Source of the DNA: Calothrix parasitica NIES-267
GTDB lineage: Bacteria > Cyanobacteriota > Cyanobacteriia > Cyanobacteriales > Nostocaceae
Direction of reading: 5' to 3'
Length of the DNA: 64,000 nucleotides
NCBI RefSeq assembly: GCF_002368095.1
Contig: NZ_AP018227.1
Location: 3,698,047-3,762,046 of the forward strand
Within the stretch, counting starts at the first letter, position 1. Each line of letters opens with the position of its first letter. The notes under the pieces were generated by a model. That model was given only the letters and a program-made list of their open reading frames with translations, was not told the DNA's origin and did not search any database. The position numbers and the translations under genes are program-made. Positions 18,790-27,173 of the stretch are shown here, piece by piece.

Positions 18790-19725
18790 ATGAGTAGAAC
18801 CTACAAAGCGACTGGAATTAATTTAAAAGCCACAGCGTTTGGCGAGTCTGACCGGATTGTGACAATTTTAACGCGGGAATTTGGGTTGATTCGAGCTATT
18901 GCAACCGGCGCACGCAAGCATCTTTCCAGTCTTGGAGGTAGAAGTGGGATGTTTGTGGTGAATCAATTACTGATTGCAAAAGGGCGAAGTATCGATAAAA
19001 TTACCCAAGCACAAACTATCAAAACTTATCCGGGTTTGGGAGGGGATTTGGGTAAATTGGCTGCTTCTCAGTATTTAGCGGAAATAGTTCTTGCTCAAGC
19101 GTTAAGCGAATACCCTCAAGATGAATTGTTTGAACTTTTTAACAAACACCTAAGTCGTTTGGAAAAGTTACCAAAAAATCTAAATGTTTTAGCTTATCTG
19201 GTGCATGGAATCTTTCAGTTTTTAGATTTAGCTGGTTTAAAACCTCAAGTCGAAGCTTGTTGTTTAACTGAGAATCGGGTGACACCGGATTTTGATAATC
19301 CTAAAGCTTTGACGGCTTTTAGCATCAATGCTGGTGGTGTGGTTTCGGTATCCGCTTGGGAAAATCTCCGCACCAAAGCAGAAAAAAGAAAAAGAATTGA
19401 AGAAAACAATTTGCTAGAAGTTGCTTCTGTTGCGAAGGAGTCAGGTGGAGTTTATTCTACTAGTCAAACCGAAAATTCTTCTTCCCAAATGTACGAAACT
19501 ATTGTCCATGAAGAAGAATTACCACCTTTGCTACGTCGTTTGAGTGCTTCGGAACTAAGTTTATTACAGCAGTTACCGCAATCAGAGATAATAGAAGAAA
19601 CTGCTATCAACCAAGAGTGGCTGTATGTTGAACGTTTATTAAGACAATACGCTCAATATCATTTCGGTCGTTCAATTCGTTCGGCAGCTTTAATCGACTC
19701 TTTGTTTGCTACAATTCATGGCTAA
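18790..19725 (+). CDS. recO: DNA repair protein RecO
   Basis: RecO loads RecA onto SSB-coated single-stranded DNA in the RecFOR pathway and anneals complementary strands. The N-terminal OB-fold is clear: [54 protein letters not shown] helical middle ([19 protein letters not shown]) and C-terminal region ([15 protein letters not shown]) complete the family pattern. At 311 residues it is longer than the E. coli protein (242). The extra length lies mostly in a polar stretch at about residues 195-240, common in cyanobacteria. The zinc-binding cysteine cluster found in some homologues is not complete here. Confidence 0.93.
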   Translation: MSRTYKATGINLKATAFGESDRIVTILTREFGLIRAIATGARKHLSSLGGRSGMFVVNQLLIAKGRSIDKITQAQTIKTYPGLGGDLGKLAASQYLAEIVLAQALSEYPQDELFELFNKHLSRLEKLPKNLNVLAYLVHGIFQFLDLAGLKPQVEACCLTENRVTPDFDNPKALTAFSINAGGVVSVSAWENLRTKAEKRKRIEENNLLEVASVAKESGGVYSTSQTENSSSQMYETIVHEEELPPLLRRLSASELSLLQQLPQSEIIEETAINQEWLYVERLLRQYAQYHFGRSIRSAALIDSLFATIHG

Positions 19726-19896
19726 GTTTAAATAATCTATAAAGATATTTAAGGTTTTTGCGGCATAATGCCAAAAAAATGATTTTAAAAGCCAATAAGC
19801 TGGTATTTTTTGGTTATGCAAGATAATTTTCTCGTTTATTGAATTAACCACGCTTTCTCAAGTCCACCATAAAGTAGATTTAGAACTACAAACGAA

Positions 19897-21393
19897 ATGT
19901 CAGCAGGAGACGTTTCTAAAAACGATAGAAATCACAAAACACCAATGTCGGAAATTATCAAATCCGACCCAAATAAACATTGGGAAAATAAAAACAAAAA
20001 TGAATTATATTCCCAGAATACTAAGAACAATCAGCTTGAAGAAAATTCTCAAGTTGCTACGATGAATCCCGATAAATCCGATTCTTCTGTAGAAAAAAAT
20101 GAAGTTAATGTCGATACAAGCGAACAAGGCTTTTTACCCGTCTTAAAAAATACTAATTTCCTTGCTCTGTGGGCAGGTCAGGTATTTTGTCAGCTAGCAG
20201 ATAAAGTTTATTTGGTGCTGATGATTGCTTTGATTAATACTCAGTTTCAATCTCAGGGAAGCAGTATTAGTGGCTGGGTATCGGCTTTGATGATGACTTT
20301 CACTATACCCGCAGTTTTATTTGGTTCTTTAGCGGGAGTGTTTGTTGATAGGTGGGTGAAAAAACAGGTGCTTGTGTCAACTAATATTTGGCGCGGTATT
20401 TTAGTTTTAGCAATTGTTCCGCTGTTATGGTTAGCAAAAGATTGGCAAGGAATAGGTGATATTCCGGCTGGTTTTTTAATAATTTTGGCAGTGACTTTTT
20501 TGGTTTCGACCCTAACGCAATTTTTTGCACCCGCAGAGCAAACTGTAATTCCCTTGATAGTAAAACCGCACAATTTGTTGAGTGCAAATTCGCTTTACAC
20601 TACAACTATGATGGCATCAGTAATTGTGGGATTTGCTATCGGAGAACCACTTTTATCCGCAGCAGACGCTTTGTGGCTGAAATTTGTGGGTAGCGGTGAA
20701 TTGGGAAAAGAAATTTTAGTTGGTGGTTCTTATATCGTTGCTGGATTAATTTTGCTGTTATTAGTAACGAATGAAAAATCTCAAGAAAAGGAGAAAGAAT
20801 CACAACATATCTTTTCCGATTTAAAAGAAGGTTTGGTTTATTTGGGAGAAAATAATCGGCTACGTAATGCTTTGATTCAGCTAATTATCTTATTTTCGGT
20901 ATTGGCTGCATTAACGGTATTAGCAGTTCGGATTGCAGAAGTTATACCCAATCTCAAAGCCGAACAATTTGGCTTTTTATTAGCATCTGGTGGTGTTGGT
21001 ATCGCTCTTGGTGCAATGGTATTGGGTCAGTTTGGACAATATTTCTCGACCCCTCGTTTGAGCTTAGCTGGAAGTATGGGAATGGGAGTTTCTTTAGCTG
21101 GTTTAGCAATATTTAGCCAGCAATTATGGGTTGTGCTTGGTTTTATATGCTTGATGGGCATTTCTGGTGCATTAATTGGTATACCCTTACAAACTGCAAT
21201 TCAAACCGAAACCCCAGCCCAAATGCGCGGAAAAGTGTTTGGCTTACAAAACAATTTAGTTAACATTGCTCTAACTTTACCTTTAGCATTAGCAGGTATT
21301 GCAGAAACTTTTTTTGGCTTGCAGACAGTCTTTCTGACATTAGCTGCGATTGTCTTCTGCGCTGGTATATTAACTAGATACAAATCAGCGTAA
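19897..21393 (+). CDS. MFS transporter
   Basis: The 498-residue protein is a major facilitator. About twelve hydrophobic segments run from VFCQLADKVYLVLMIALINT (residue about 95) to TVFLTLAAIVFCAGIL. Between helices 2 and 3 is GSLAGVFVDRWVKKQVL, a version of the MFS loop motif (G-x-x-D-R/K). The first 80 residues are hydrophilic, Asn/Lys/Ser-rich and probably cytoplasmic; this is longer than usual, and an internal Met could be the true start. The substrate cannot be deduced, and similar cyanobacterial proteins are generically annotated. No regulatory or partner gene is adjacent. Confidence 0.88.
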   Translation: MSAGDVSKNDRNHKTPMSEIIKSDPNKHWENKNKNELYSQNTKNNQLEENSQVATMNPDKSDSSVEKNEVNVDTSEQGFLPVLKNTNFLALWAGQVFCQLADKVYLVLMIALINTQFQSQGSSISGWVSALMMTFTIPAVLFGSLAGVFVDRWVKKQVLVSTNIWRGILVLAIVPLLWLAKDWQGIGDIPAGFLIILAVTFLVSTLTQFFAPAEQTVIPLIVKPHNLLSANSLYTTTMMASVIVGFAIGEPLLSAADALWLKFVGSGELGKEILVGGSYIVAGLILLLLVTNEKSQEKEKESQHIFSDLKEGLVYLGENNRLRNALIQLIILFSVLAALTVLAVRIAEVIPNLKAEQFGFLLASGGVGIALGAMVLGQFGQYFSTPRLSLAGSMGMGVSLAGLAIFSQQLWVVLGFICLMGISGALIGIPLQTAIQTETPAQMRGKVFGLQNNLVNIALTLPLALAGIAETFFGLQTVFLTLAAIVFCAGILTRYKSA

Positions 21394-22077
21394 TATGCAT
21401 AAGCTAAAAGTTATTAAGTAATCATTGTTAATTTTGGAAGAGAAAGTCAGGAGCGAGAAACAATAAATCACAAATAATAAATAAATATGAAATAAAAGTG
21501 TAATGCTATGTCAACAGCATAATTTACTTTCTAAGGTAGTAAGTAATAACTGCTTTTTGAGACAAATTTAGTATCGAAAGTAATCAATAGTAATTATTAT
21601 CAGTTGGTTCAACCGAGCTATTGTAAATTTTATAAAAAGTCCGAATCATACTTGACAATAGGAAAAAAGTCTTATTACGCTTTATTTTAAGCGCAGACAA
21701 GCTGTACAATGAAAAATTAAAAATCAAAAATTCAATTGATATTATAGCTATATTGACTATTGCTTTTACCGTCGTGGTAAAATTACATGAGCATTAATTT
21801 GCAACTTAATATTCGAGATAAAATGCGTATAGGATAGATGCTATACATATAGTCTCAATTTGTTATATAAAAACGTATAGTAATTAACAGCATTATTATG
21901 GCATAAATAAATTAAAAATTTACTTGTTTTAAAAACGTAAAAAATTGCGTTGTCAGTTAATAGGATTGAAATATTATGATATCAACAGAGCCAGAGAGTG
22001 CAACAGTAAATTCATATTATTAACATTCCAAGAAATTGCTGACCGAATAAACCCCCTTTCCAGATTACTAATCAAGA
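21394..22077. other. AT-rich gap before a glycosyltransferase gene
   Basis: About 680 bases of AT-rich sequence. A 67-codon frame (21945-22148) runs into the next gene in another frame and is not credible. No repeat family or regulatory site was recognised. Confidence 0.5.
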
Positions 22078-23241
22078 ATGCGTATAGCTTGGATTGGAAA
22101 AAAATCGCCCTTTTGTGGCAATGTTACCTACAGTCGAGAAATCACTAATTCCTTGCTAGAGCGGGGACACGAAGTTAGCTTTCTTCATTTTGCTCAAGAA
22201 GTATCCCAAGGCTCAAAGGAGTTAAATTGTACCGAGGTACCTTTACCTTTTATCTATAAATCTCAGGTTTATACAATTCCTGCGTTCAAAGCAACAAAGG
22301 TTTTAACCGAGTCGCTCAGACGGATTAAACCAGATATCGTTCATGCTTCTTTAACGTTATCTACCTTAGATTTTCTGTTACCAGAAATTTGCAAAAAGCT
22401 AAATATACCGTTAATTGCTACTTTTCATCCCCCGTTTGCAGGTAAAGGAGTAAAACTAGTATCGGGAACCCAGCTGTTAGCGTATCAACTCTATGCACCG
22501 TTTCTAAGTAATTACGATAGTACTATTGTATTTTCGCAACTCCAGCGAGATTTACTAGCACGTATGGGAGTACCCGCAGAAAATATTGCGGTTATTCCTA
22601 ACGGAGTAGACGTAGATAAATATTCTCCCGGTTTATCAGCTATCAAAGCCGAATTTCAAGCCGAGCGTTTATTCGTTTACCAAGGTAGATTAGCCCCCGA
22701 AAAAAACGTCGAAGCCTTATTACGTGCTTGGAGACAAGCAGAAATGGGTTCCCAAAGTAAATTATTGATAGTTGGTGACGGCCCGTTAAGAGCCGGTTTA
22801 GAGCCATTTTACGGCCCTGAATATGGCGTTCACTGGCTGGGATTCATTGGTGATGATAAGCGCCGTATAGAAATTTTACGGGGAGCAGATGTATTTATAT
22901 TACCGTCCCTAGTGGAAGGTTTATCTTTATCTCTATTAGAAGGTATGGCTTGCGGTATGGCTTGTTTGGCAACTGAAGTAGGTGCCGATGGCGAAGTATT
23001 GCAAGACGGTGCTGGTGTAGTACTTGATACAAATAGAGTGCGATCGCAATTACGCACTTTATTACCATTGTTTCAAGACCATCCAGAATTAGGATTGATG
23101 TTAGGAAAAAAAGCAAGACAGCGAGTACTAGAACGTTATACTCTCAGCAAGAATATAAGCCAGCTAGAAAAACTGTACGAAGAAATTGTCAAAGGACAAA
23201 GCTTGCATTTCCGTCCTCAACAAACAAAGAAAGCTGTTTGA
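22078..23241 (+). CDS. Family 4 glycosyltransferase
   Basis: This 387-residue GT-B enzyme has an acceptor-binding N-domain (MRIAWIGKKSPFCGNVTYSR, GHEVSFLHF, IKPDIVHASLTL). The C-domain is typical of GT4: VIPNGVDVDKYSPG, FVYQGRLAPEKNVEALL, LLIVGDGPLRAGLE, and the retaining E-x7-E motif in EGLSLSLLEGMACG. It is a retaining transferase that uses a nucleotide-sugar donor. Substrate unknown; lipid or envelope polysaccharide are both possible. It is 100 bases upstream of a MutY-like gene on the same strand, probably without functional link. The ATG start is firm because conserved sequence begins at residue 1. Confidence 0.9.
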   Translation: MRIAWIGKKSPFCGNVTYSREITNSLLERGHEVSFLHFAQEVSQGSKELNCTEVPLPFIYKSQVYTIPAFKATKVLTESLRRIKPDIVHASLTLSTLDFLLPEICKKLNIPLIATFHPPFAGKGVKLVSGTQLLAYQLYAPFLSNYDSTIVFSQLQRDLLARMGVPAENIAVIPNGVDVDKYSPGLSAIKAEFQAERLFVYQGRLAPEKNVEALLRAWRQAEMGSQSKLLIVGDGPLRAGLEPFYGPEYGVHWLGFIGDDKRRIEILRGADVFILPSLVEGLSLSLLEGMACGMACLATEVGADGEVLQDGAGVVLDTNRVRSQLRTLLPLFQDHPELGLMLGKKARQRVLERYTLSKNISQLEKLYEEIVKGQSLHFRPQQTKKAV

Positions 23242-23345
23242 GCTTGACAGACTAATCTTTAAAATTGTAGTGCGATTGGATTAAGCCATGTGCTTTTGAT
23301 GTCGCACTATATCTATTTTAGAGGTCTAATTTTTGGAGTCTATTA

Positions 23346-24029
23346 GTGAATCTTGATTTCGATGTAAATAAAATCCAAAAAATAAATCAAAAAATAAAAT
23401 GGTTTCGTCGCGAATTATTAACTTGGGGAGAAAAGCATCGTAGAAAATTCCCTTGGCGAAATACAACAGATGCTTATGCTATTTTAGTTGCAGAATTCAT
23501 GTTACAGAAGACTAACGCGTCTTTAGTTGCTCCTTTATACAAGAAATTCATGGAGCAGTATCCGACAGTTGAAGCGTTAGCAAAAGCAGAATTTATAGAT
23601 ATAAAAAATATTTTACAGCCTTTAGGGCTTTCGTTTAGAGCCGAAAGATTATATAAAACAGCAAAAATATTAATTGAAGAATATCAAGCGGAAATTCCCG
23701 ATACAGAAGCGGAATTAGTTAAATTACCTGGAGTTGGTAAATACACAGCACGTTCAATTTGTGCAAATGCTTTCGGACAAAGTAAAGCAGTGATTGATAC
23801 TAACGTAGCGCGGATTTTCGAGCGGTTTTTTGGTATTGAGGGAGGGAGAGTAAAATCTCGATGTCCCATACTTTGGAGAAAAGCAGAAGAAATAGCTCCA
23901 GAAAATAATGTGGGGATATGGAATTTAACGCTGTTTGATTTTGGAGCGGGGGTTTGTACTGCAAAAAATCCGGGTTGTGGTGATTGTGTTTTGCGAGAAC
24001 GGTGTGATTATATAAACCGTGAAAATTAA
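23346..24029 (+). CDS. MutY/Mig-like HhH-GPD DNA glycosylase without a NUDIX-type C-terminus
   Basis: The 227-residue protein is a helix-hairpin-helix base-excision glycosylase with a [4Fe-4S] cluster. Visible features are KFPWRNTTDAYAILVAE with E50 in the MutY catalytic position, the hairpin KLPGVGKYTARS (127-137), and catalytic Asp D151 in VIDTNVARIF. Cluster cysteines are C204, C211, C214 and C220 (spacing 6-2-5). The endonuclease III lysine after the hairpin is replaced by Tyr, so it should be a monofunctional glycosylase. Unlike true MutY (about 350 residues) it lacks the 8-oxoguanine-sensing C-terminal domain. It may be a mismatch thymine or adenine glycosylase like archaeal Mig. The start codon is GTG. 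Confidence 0.87.
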   Translation: MNLDFDVNKIQKINQKIKWFRRELLTWGEKHRRKFPWRNTTDAYAILVAEFMLQKTNASLVAPLYKKFMEQYPTVEALAKAEFIDIKNILQPLGLSFRAERLYKTAKILIEEYQAEIPDTEAELVKLPGVGKYTARSICANAFGQSKAVIDTNVARIFERFFGIEGGRVKSRCPILWRKAEEIAPENNVGIWNLTLFDFGAGVCTAKNPGCGDCVLRERCDYINREN

Positions 24030-24038
24030 TAAATTAAT

Positions 24039-24065
24039 GTAGAGACGTAGCAGTGCTACGTCTCC
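24039..24065. repeat. Dispersed palindrome copy (central base G)
   Basis: GTAGAGACGTAGCA, G, TGCTACGTCTCC, preceded by TTAAT as in other copies. It lies 10 bases after the stop of the MutY-like gene, between convergent genes. Downstream (24113-24150) are three copies of a CAAATTAAAT decamer and a short TCTA run. Confidence 0.92.
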
Positions 24066-24146
24066 CCGTATTTTAGGTTATATAGAGATAATTTAGTTAA
24101 AAAATATTTTTATCAAATTAAATCAAATTAAATCAAATTAATCTAT

Positions 24147-25271
24147 CTATCTATCATATTTCAACCCTTCACCATTAATAAATCCGACTAATTTTTGTTT
24201 TATAACTAATCCATCTCCCCCTAATTTATCTAAAAATCCACCCATATAGCTGACATTGTGTAAACTATCATCTTCAATAACAGCTTTAATAATCAGTTGC
24301 TCTGTATCGCTTAAATCTTGAAAAAATGACCCTTCTGGAATAATTCGGTTGTTAAATACTAATTCAAATAAATCATCTAAACCGTAGCAGTTTGTTTTTA
24401 CTTGTAAAAGTACAGGAATAACTCTTGCTAACTGTTGATGATTTAAACTACTAAAAAAATCTAAAATTGATAAGTAGTAAAAATCTACAAGTTGATTTTC
24501 AAAATTATCATAAAGTTTATTTAATAAATTAGGATTTTGTAGTTTGTCAGTTAAGGTATCCAAAGCGCTATTAGACATATGCTCCCCAGCAATATAAGCA
24601 AGAGAAATACCAGCAGAAAGTTTAACTATATCGCTTTCGTTTGAATTTAGAGTTTCTTTAAAAAAAGCTATTTGTACCGGTGTACTTTTACTAAGATATG
24701 CTAAACATAAAGGGATTGCTGCTTTAACTAATTCATCAGATTCACGGTCAAATTTTGCATAAAAATTACTGCAAATCTTAGCTAAATCTTGCTTATAACA
24801 GGAAAGAACGCAAGCCGCAGCTATTCTTACATCTTTTGATTCATGTTCTAATAAATTAAGATAAACATTGATACCTTTATATACTGCTGTATAAGTTGCC
24901 TTTACATCATTTAATCCTTCTTCCATTCGCTCTTGGAATTCAACTGTATTTCTTTCAGCGTTATCTCTTAAACCCGGATTAATATCATGATACGAATCCC
25001 CGGTTGCCAAACTCGCTAATACATACAAAATATTTACAAGTATTCCTGGTTCCGTTTCTTGATGTAATCTTGCAATTAAAAATGGTACAGCAAAAGCTGC
25101 TCTAGGAGACAAAGTTCCTTGATGCCAGATACAATCAAACAAATTCCATAAACATTCCGAGCGTATCTCCTCATCATTTGAAGCTAAATTACGGATAGCA
25201 AACAGCATTTCTTCGTGAATATCTGGTTCGTTTATTTCGTCCCAATTGATATTATTAAAATTTTCGTTCAT
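24147..25271 (-). CDS. HEAT-repeat protein, 374 residues
   Basis: The protein is almost wholly alpha-helical, with paired-helix repeats such as DEEIRSECLWNLFDCIWHQG, AAFAVPFLIARLHQETEPGI, KDVRIAAACVLSCY and DIVKLSAGISLAYIAGEH. Members of this family resemble immunity or scaffold proteins of the HEAT class. No enzymatic motif, signal peptide or membrane segment is present. It starts at an ATG and stands alone on the minus strand. A second HEAT protein is encoded at 31296-32375, but the two are not obviously close relatives. The partner bound by the solenoid is unknown. Confidence 0.75.
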   Translation of the reverse strand: MNENFNNINWDEINEPDIHEEMLFAIRNLASNDEEIRSECLWNLFDCIWHQGTLSPRAAFAVPFLIARLHQETEPGILVNILYVLASLATGDSYHDINPGLRDNAERNTVEFQERMEEGLNDVKATYTAVYKGINVYLNLLEHESKDVRIAAACVLSCYKQDLAKICSNFYAKFDRESDELVKAAIPLCLAYLSKSTPVQIAFFKETLNSNESDIVKLSAGISLAYIAGEHMSNSALDTLTDKLQNPNLLNKLYDNFENQLVDFYYLSILDFFSSLNHQQLARVIPVLLQVKTNCYGLDDLFELVFNNRIIPEGSFFQDLSDTEQLIIKAVIEDDSLHNVSYMGGFLDKLGGDGLVIKQKLVGFINGEGLKYDR

Positions 25272-25452
25272 AGCCTATTGATAAAGTTATTTGAAATGAT
25301 TAACTCTTCCAATATGGCTTTAATAAATTAATTTGTCTCTAATATGATTTATCATCCTGCGTTACACTAGAGCGACAGCATACTTTATAAATACAAAGGT
25401 ATAGTATGACAGTAATACCCATTTTGGAGTCAATAATTTAGGATGCTAAATA

Positions 25453-25593
25453 ATGGATTGTCAGATTACTGTTGAGCAATTGTTGCAGCGTTATTCTGCT
25501 GGAAAAAGAGAATTTGCTGGAATTAATTTAAATGGGGCTTATTTAAATTTCCTACGGTTAAACAAGTTTATTCAAAGTTGGAATCATAGATAA
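25453..25593 (+). pseudogene. Truncated pentapeptide-repeat protein remnant
   Basis: A 46-codon frame encodes MDCQITVEQLLQRYSAGKRE, then FAGINLNGAYLNFLRL. The LLQRYxAGxRxFxGxxLxxA pattern is the usual start of cyanobacterial pentapeptide-repeat proteins. After the first one or two repeats the sequence loses the A(N/D)Lxx period (NKFIQSWNHR) and stops. The remaining hundreds of residues expected for the family are absent. It is most likely a decayed gene whose 3' part was deleted. Confidence 0.65.
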
Positions 25594-25611
25594 TTATTTA
25601 AAATTTAAATT

Positions 25612-25638
25612 GTTGGGTTGCGCTCTGCTTAACCCAAC
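25612..25638. repeat. Inverted repeat GTTGGGTT / AACCCAAC
   Basis: Perfect 8-bp arms enclose an 11-base loop, with CCTAC following. This matches a repeat common in cyanobacterial intergenic DNA. It lies 34 bases beyond the 3' end of the minus-strand protease gene and may also help terminate its transcript. Confidence 0.6.
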
Positions 25639-25671
25639 CTACAAATCTATTTCTTTATTGTTTGATTGTCT

Positions 25672-26565
25672 TTAATTATTCTTAGCTCTCTCCCACCCCA
25701 AACTAGTACTCTGCTGATAAATCTTCTTCAAAGTGTTCACATCTCTAGCAGAAACTAATGGTGGATTCCTAACTTGAGAAAAATATAGAGCGTCACCTTT
25801 ATCTTTACTGTGTCCCCAAATTCCTAAAGCATGTCCTAATTCGTGACGAGAAGCTGCTAAAAGATATTTACCTGTTTGACTAGGACTCAATAAAATAGTG
25901 AAGCGATGATATAAATTATTTTCTTTTTGATAAACTTTGTAGCTAGTTAAAGCAGAACGAGCGCGAGGAAGTTTTTTACCGGGAGTAAACTGTAGTGGTG
26001 GAGATTTCCGAATAATTTTAATATCCGCGTCTTCTGGATTTTCAATTATTTTTAAAGGTAAATAATTATTCCATTCTTCTACTGTTTTTGAGACAGCGTT
26101 AATCCATTGTTGAGATTGCTGGTTATTGTTTGTATTTGGTGTTTCTAAATAAACTTTTACCGGCAATTGCGACCAAATTAAATAACCGTATTTAGTTGGC
26201 TTAATTTCATCAAAATAATCACCGCTATTATTATCTTGCCATCTTGCTAAAGTTGATGGAAGAGGATGATTTTTTTCTGGTGGGAGAGAAGGATTTTGAG
26301 AGATATTGTCGGTCGATTCTAATACATTGAAAACCTCACTCTCTTTCCCTCTCCTTATTAAGGAGAGGGATGTCCGTAAGAAGTGCTTTTCCCGTTCACC
26401 TTGTTCTATTTTTATATCCGTTTGATATTGCGGTGCTTTTGTCAAGTCAATATTTGTAAACACAGCCAATGACTGCACGTTAGTAAAAATAACGAGCAGT
26501 GCTGTGGTGATTACCAATCCTAAAGCTATTTTTACCTGTTTAAACAAGCTTAGATTTTTTCTCAT
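25672..26565 (-). CDS. Secreted matrixin-like zinc metalloprotease
   Basis: The 297-residue protein has an N-terminal signal or membrane anchor (KIALGLVITTALLVIFTNV, residues 12-30). Its zinc motif is HELGHALGIWGHS at 241-253: H241 and H245 bind zinc, E242 is the catalytic base, and a third His lies at 252. That third His is one residue later than in the classical HExxHxxGxxH pattern, and no Met-turn methionine is evident; both seem usual for the cyanobacterial branch. Residues about 57-80 (GEREKHFLRTSLSLIRRGKE) are encoded by a dispersed palindromic repeat (see 26331-26374). The domain from about residue 125 (YGYLIWSQLPVKVYL) to the end is the peptidase. Substrates unknown; it probably acts outside the plasma membrane. 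Confidence 0.82.
   Translation of the reverse strand: MRKNLSLFKQVKIALGLVITTALLVIFTNVQSLAVFTNIDLTKAPQYQTDIKIEQGEREKHFLRTSLSLIRRGKESEVFNVLESTDNISQNPSLPPEKNHPLPSTLARWQDNNSGDYFDEIKPTKYGYLIWSQLPVKVYLETPNTNNNQQSQQWINAVSKTVEEWNNYLPLKIIENPEDADIKIIRKSPPLQFTPGKKLPRARSALTSYKVYQKENNLYHRFTILLSPSQTGKYLLAASRHELGHALGIWGHSKDKGDALYFSQVRNPPLVSARDVNTLKKIYQQSTSLGWERAKNN
26331..26374. repeat. Palindromic repeat inserted in frame in the protease gene
   Basis: The block contains AAACCTCAC and a 23-bp palindrome with arms CCCTCTCCTTA and TAAGGAGAGGG at 26347-26369. The same left flank and core occur in the MITE-like elements at 5002-5041 and 5211-5248. Here it is translated on the minus strand as part of residues about 63-78, between signal anchor and peptidase domain, without breaking the frame. 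Confidence 0.85.
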
Positions 26566-26616
26566 TCCTACAAAGCTGCAACTTTTGCAGTTTAGAAATT
26601 CTAAAACAAAGTAATT

Positions 26617-26985
26617 TTAGGGTTGGGAGGAATCAGAGGGAGCTGGAGATATAGCAGGGGCTGGTGAAGTCTCAGTCTCGGGAGCAGAGAGTTCGGATGG
26701 GTTACTAGGAGCGGAATTTACGGGAACAGAGGGAGCAGTAATTTTAGAAGCAGAAGTAGGAAGCCAACCCGCGCTTAAAACTACACTTAATCCTAAAAAA
26801 ACTACTGTTAATGTCCATGTAACCCGATTTAAAGTATTTTCAGCGCTTTTAGTACTACTGAATAATTGCGCTTGTCCACCAATTGCACCAATCCCGTCAC
26901 CTTTGGGACTGTGGAGCAATACTAGAACAATCAAACCAATGGCAGAAAATGCCCAAATTCCTTGTATAACGCTTGAAACAGTCAT
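26617..26985 (-). CDS. secG: Preprotein translocase subunit SecG
   Basis: SecG is the small accessory subunit of the SecYEG channel in plasma and thylakoid membranes. Two transmembrane helices are visible (IQGIWAFSAIGLIVLVLLHS and LTVVFLGLSVVLSAGWL) with the conserved loop KGDGIGAIGGQAQLFSSTKS between them. The 122-residue length exceeds the usual 75-80 because of a Pro/Ala/Ser/Glu-rich C-terminal tail of about 45 residues, which looks disordered. It lies 190 bases downstream of gpmI on the same strand; both could share a transcript. secY is encoded at 42403-43710. Confidence 0.95.
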   Translation of the reverse strand: MTVSSVIQGIWAFSAIGLIVLVLLHSPKGDGIGAIGGQAQLFSSTKSAENTLNRVTWTLTVVFLGLSVVLSAGWLPTSASKITAPSVPVNSAPSNPSELSAPETETSPAPAISPAPSDSSQP

Positions 26986-27173
26986 AATTCTGTAATAAAT
27001 TTTTAGTGATTATCAGCAGTTAGTAAAAAGAGTAATATCCAACAACTGATAATTTAACAGATTTTAACTTAATTCTTATATAAAACTCTAATAAAGAGGG
27101 CTGCATTAGGGGTTAGCAGTTAGCCATCGATATAATAGCTAACAACTAACAGCTAACAACTAACCACTAACCA

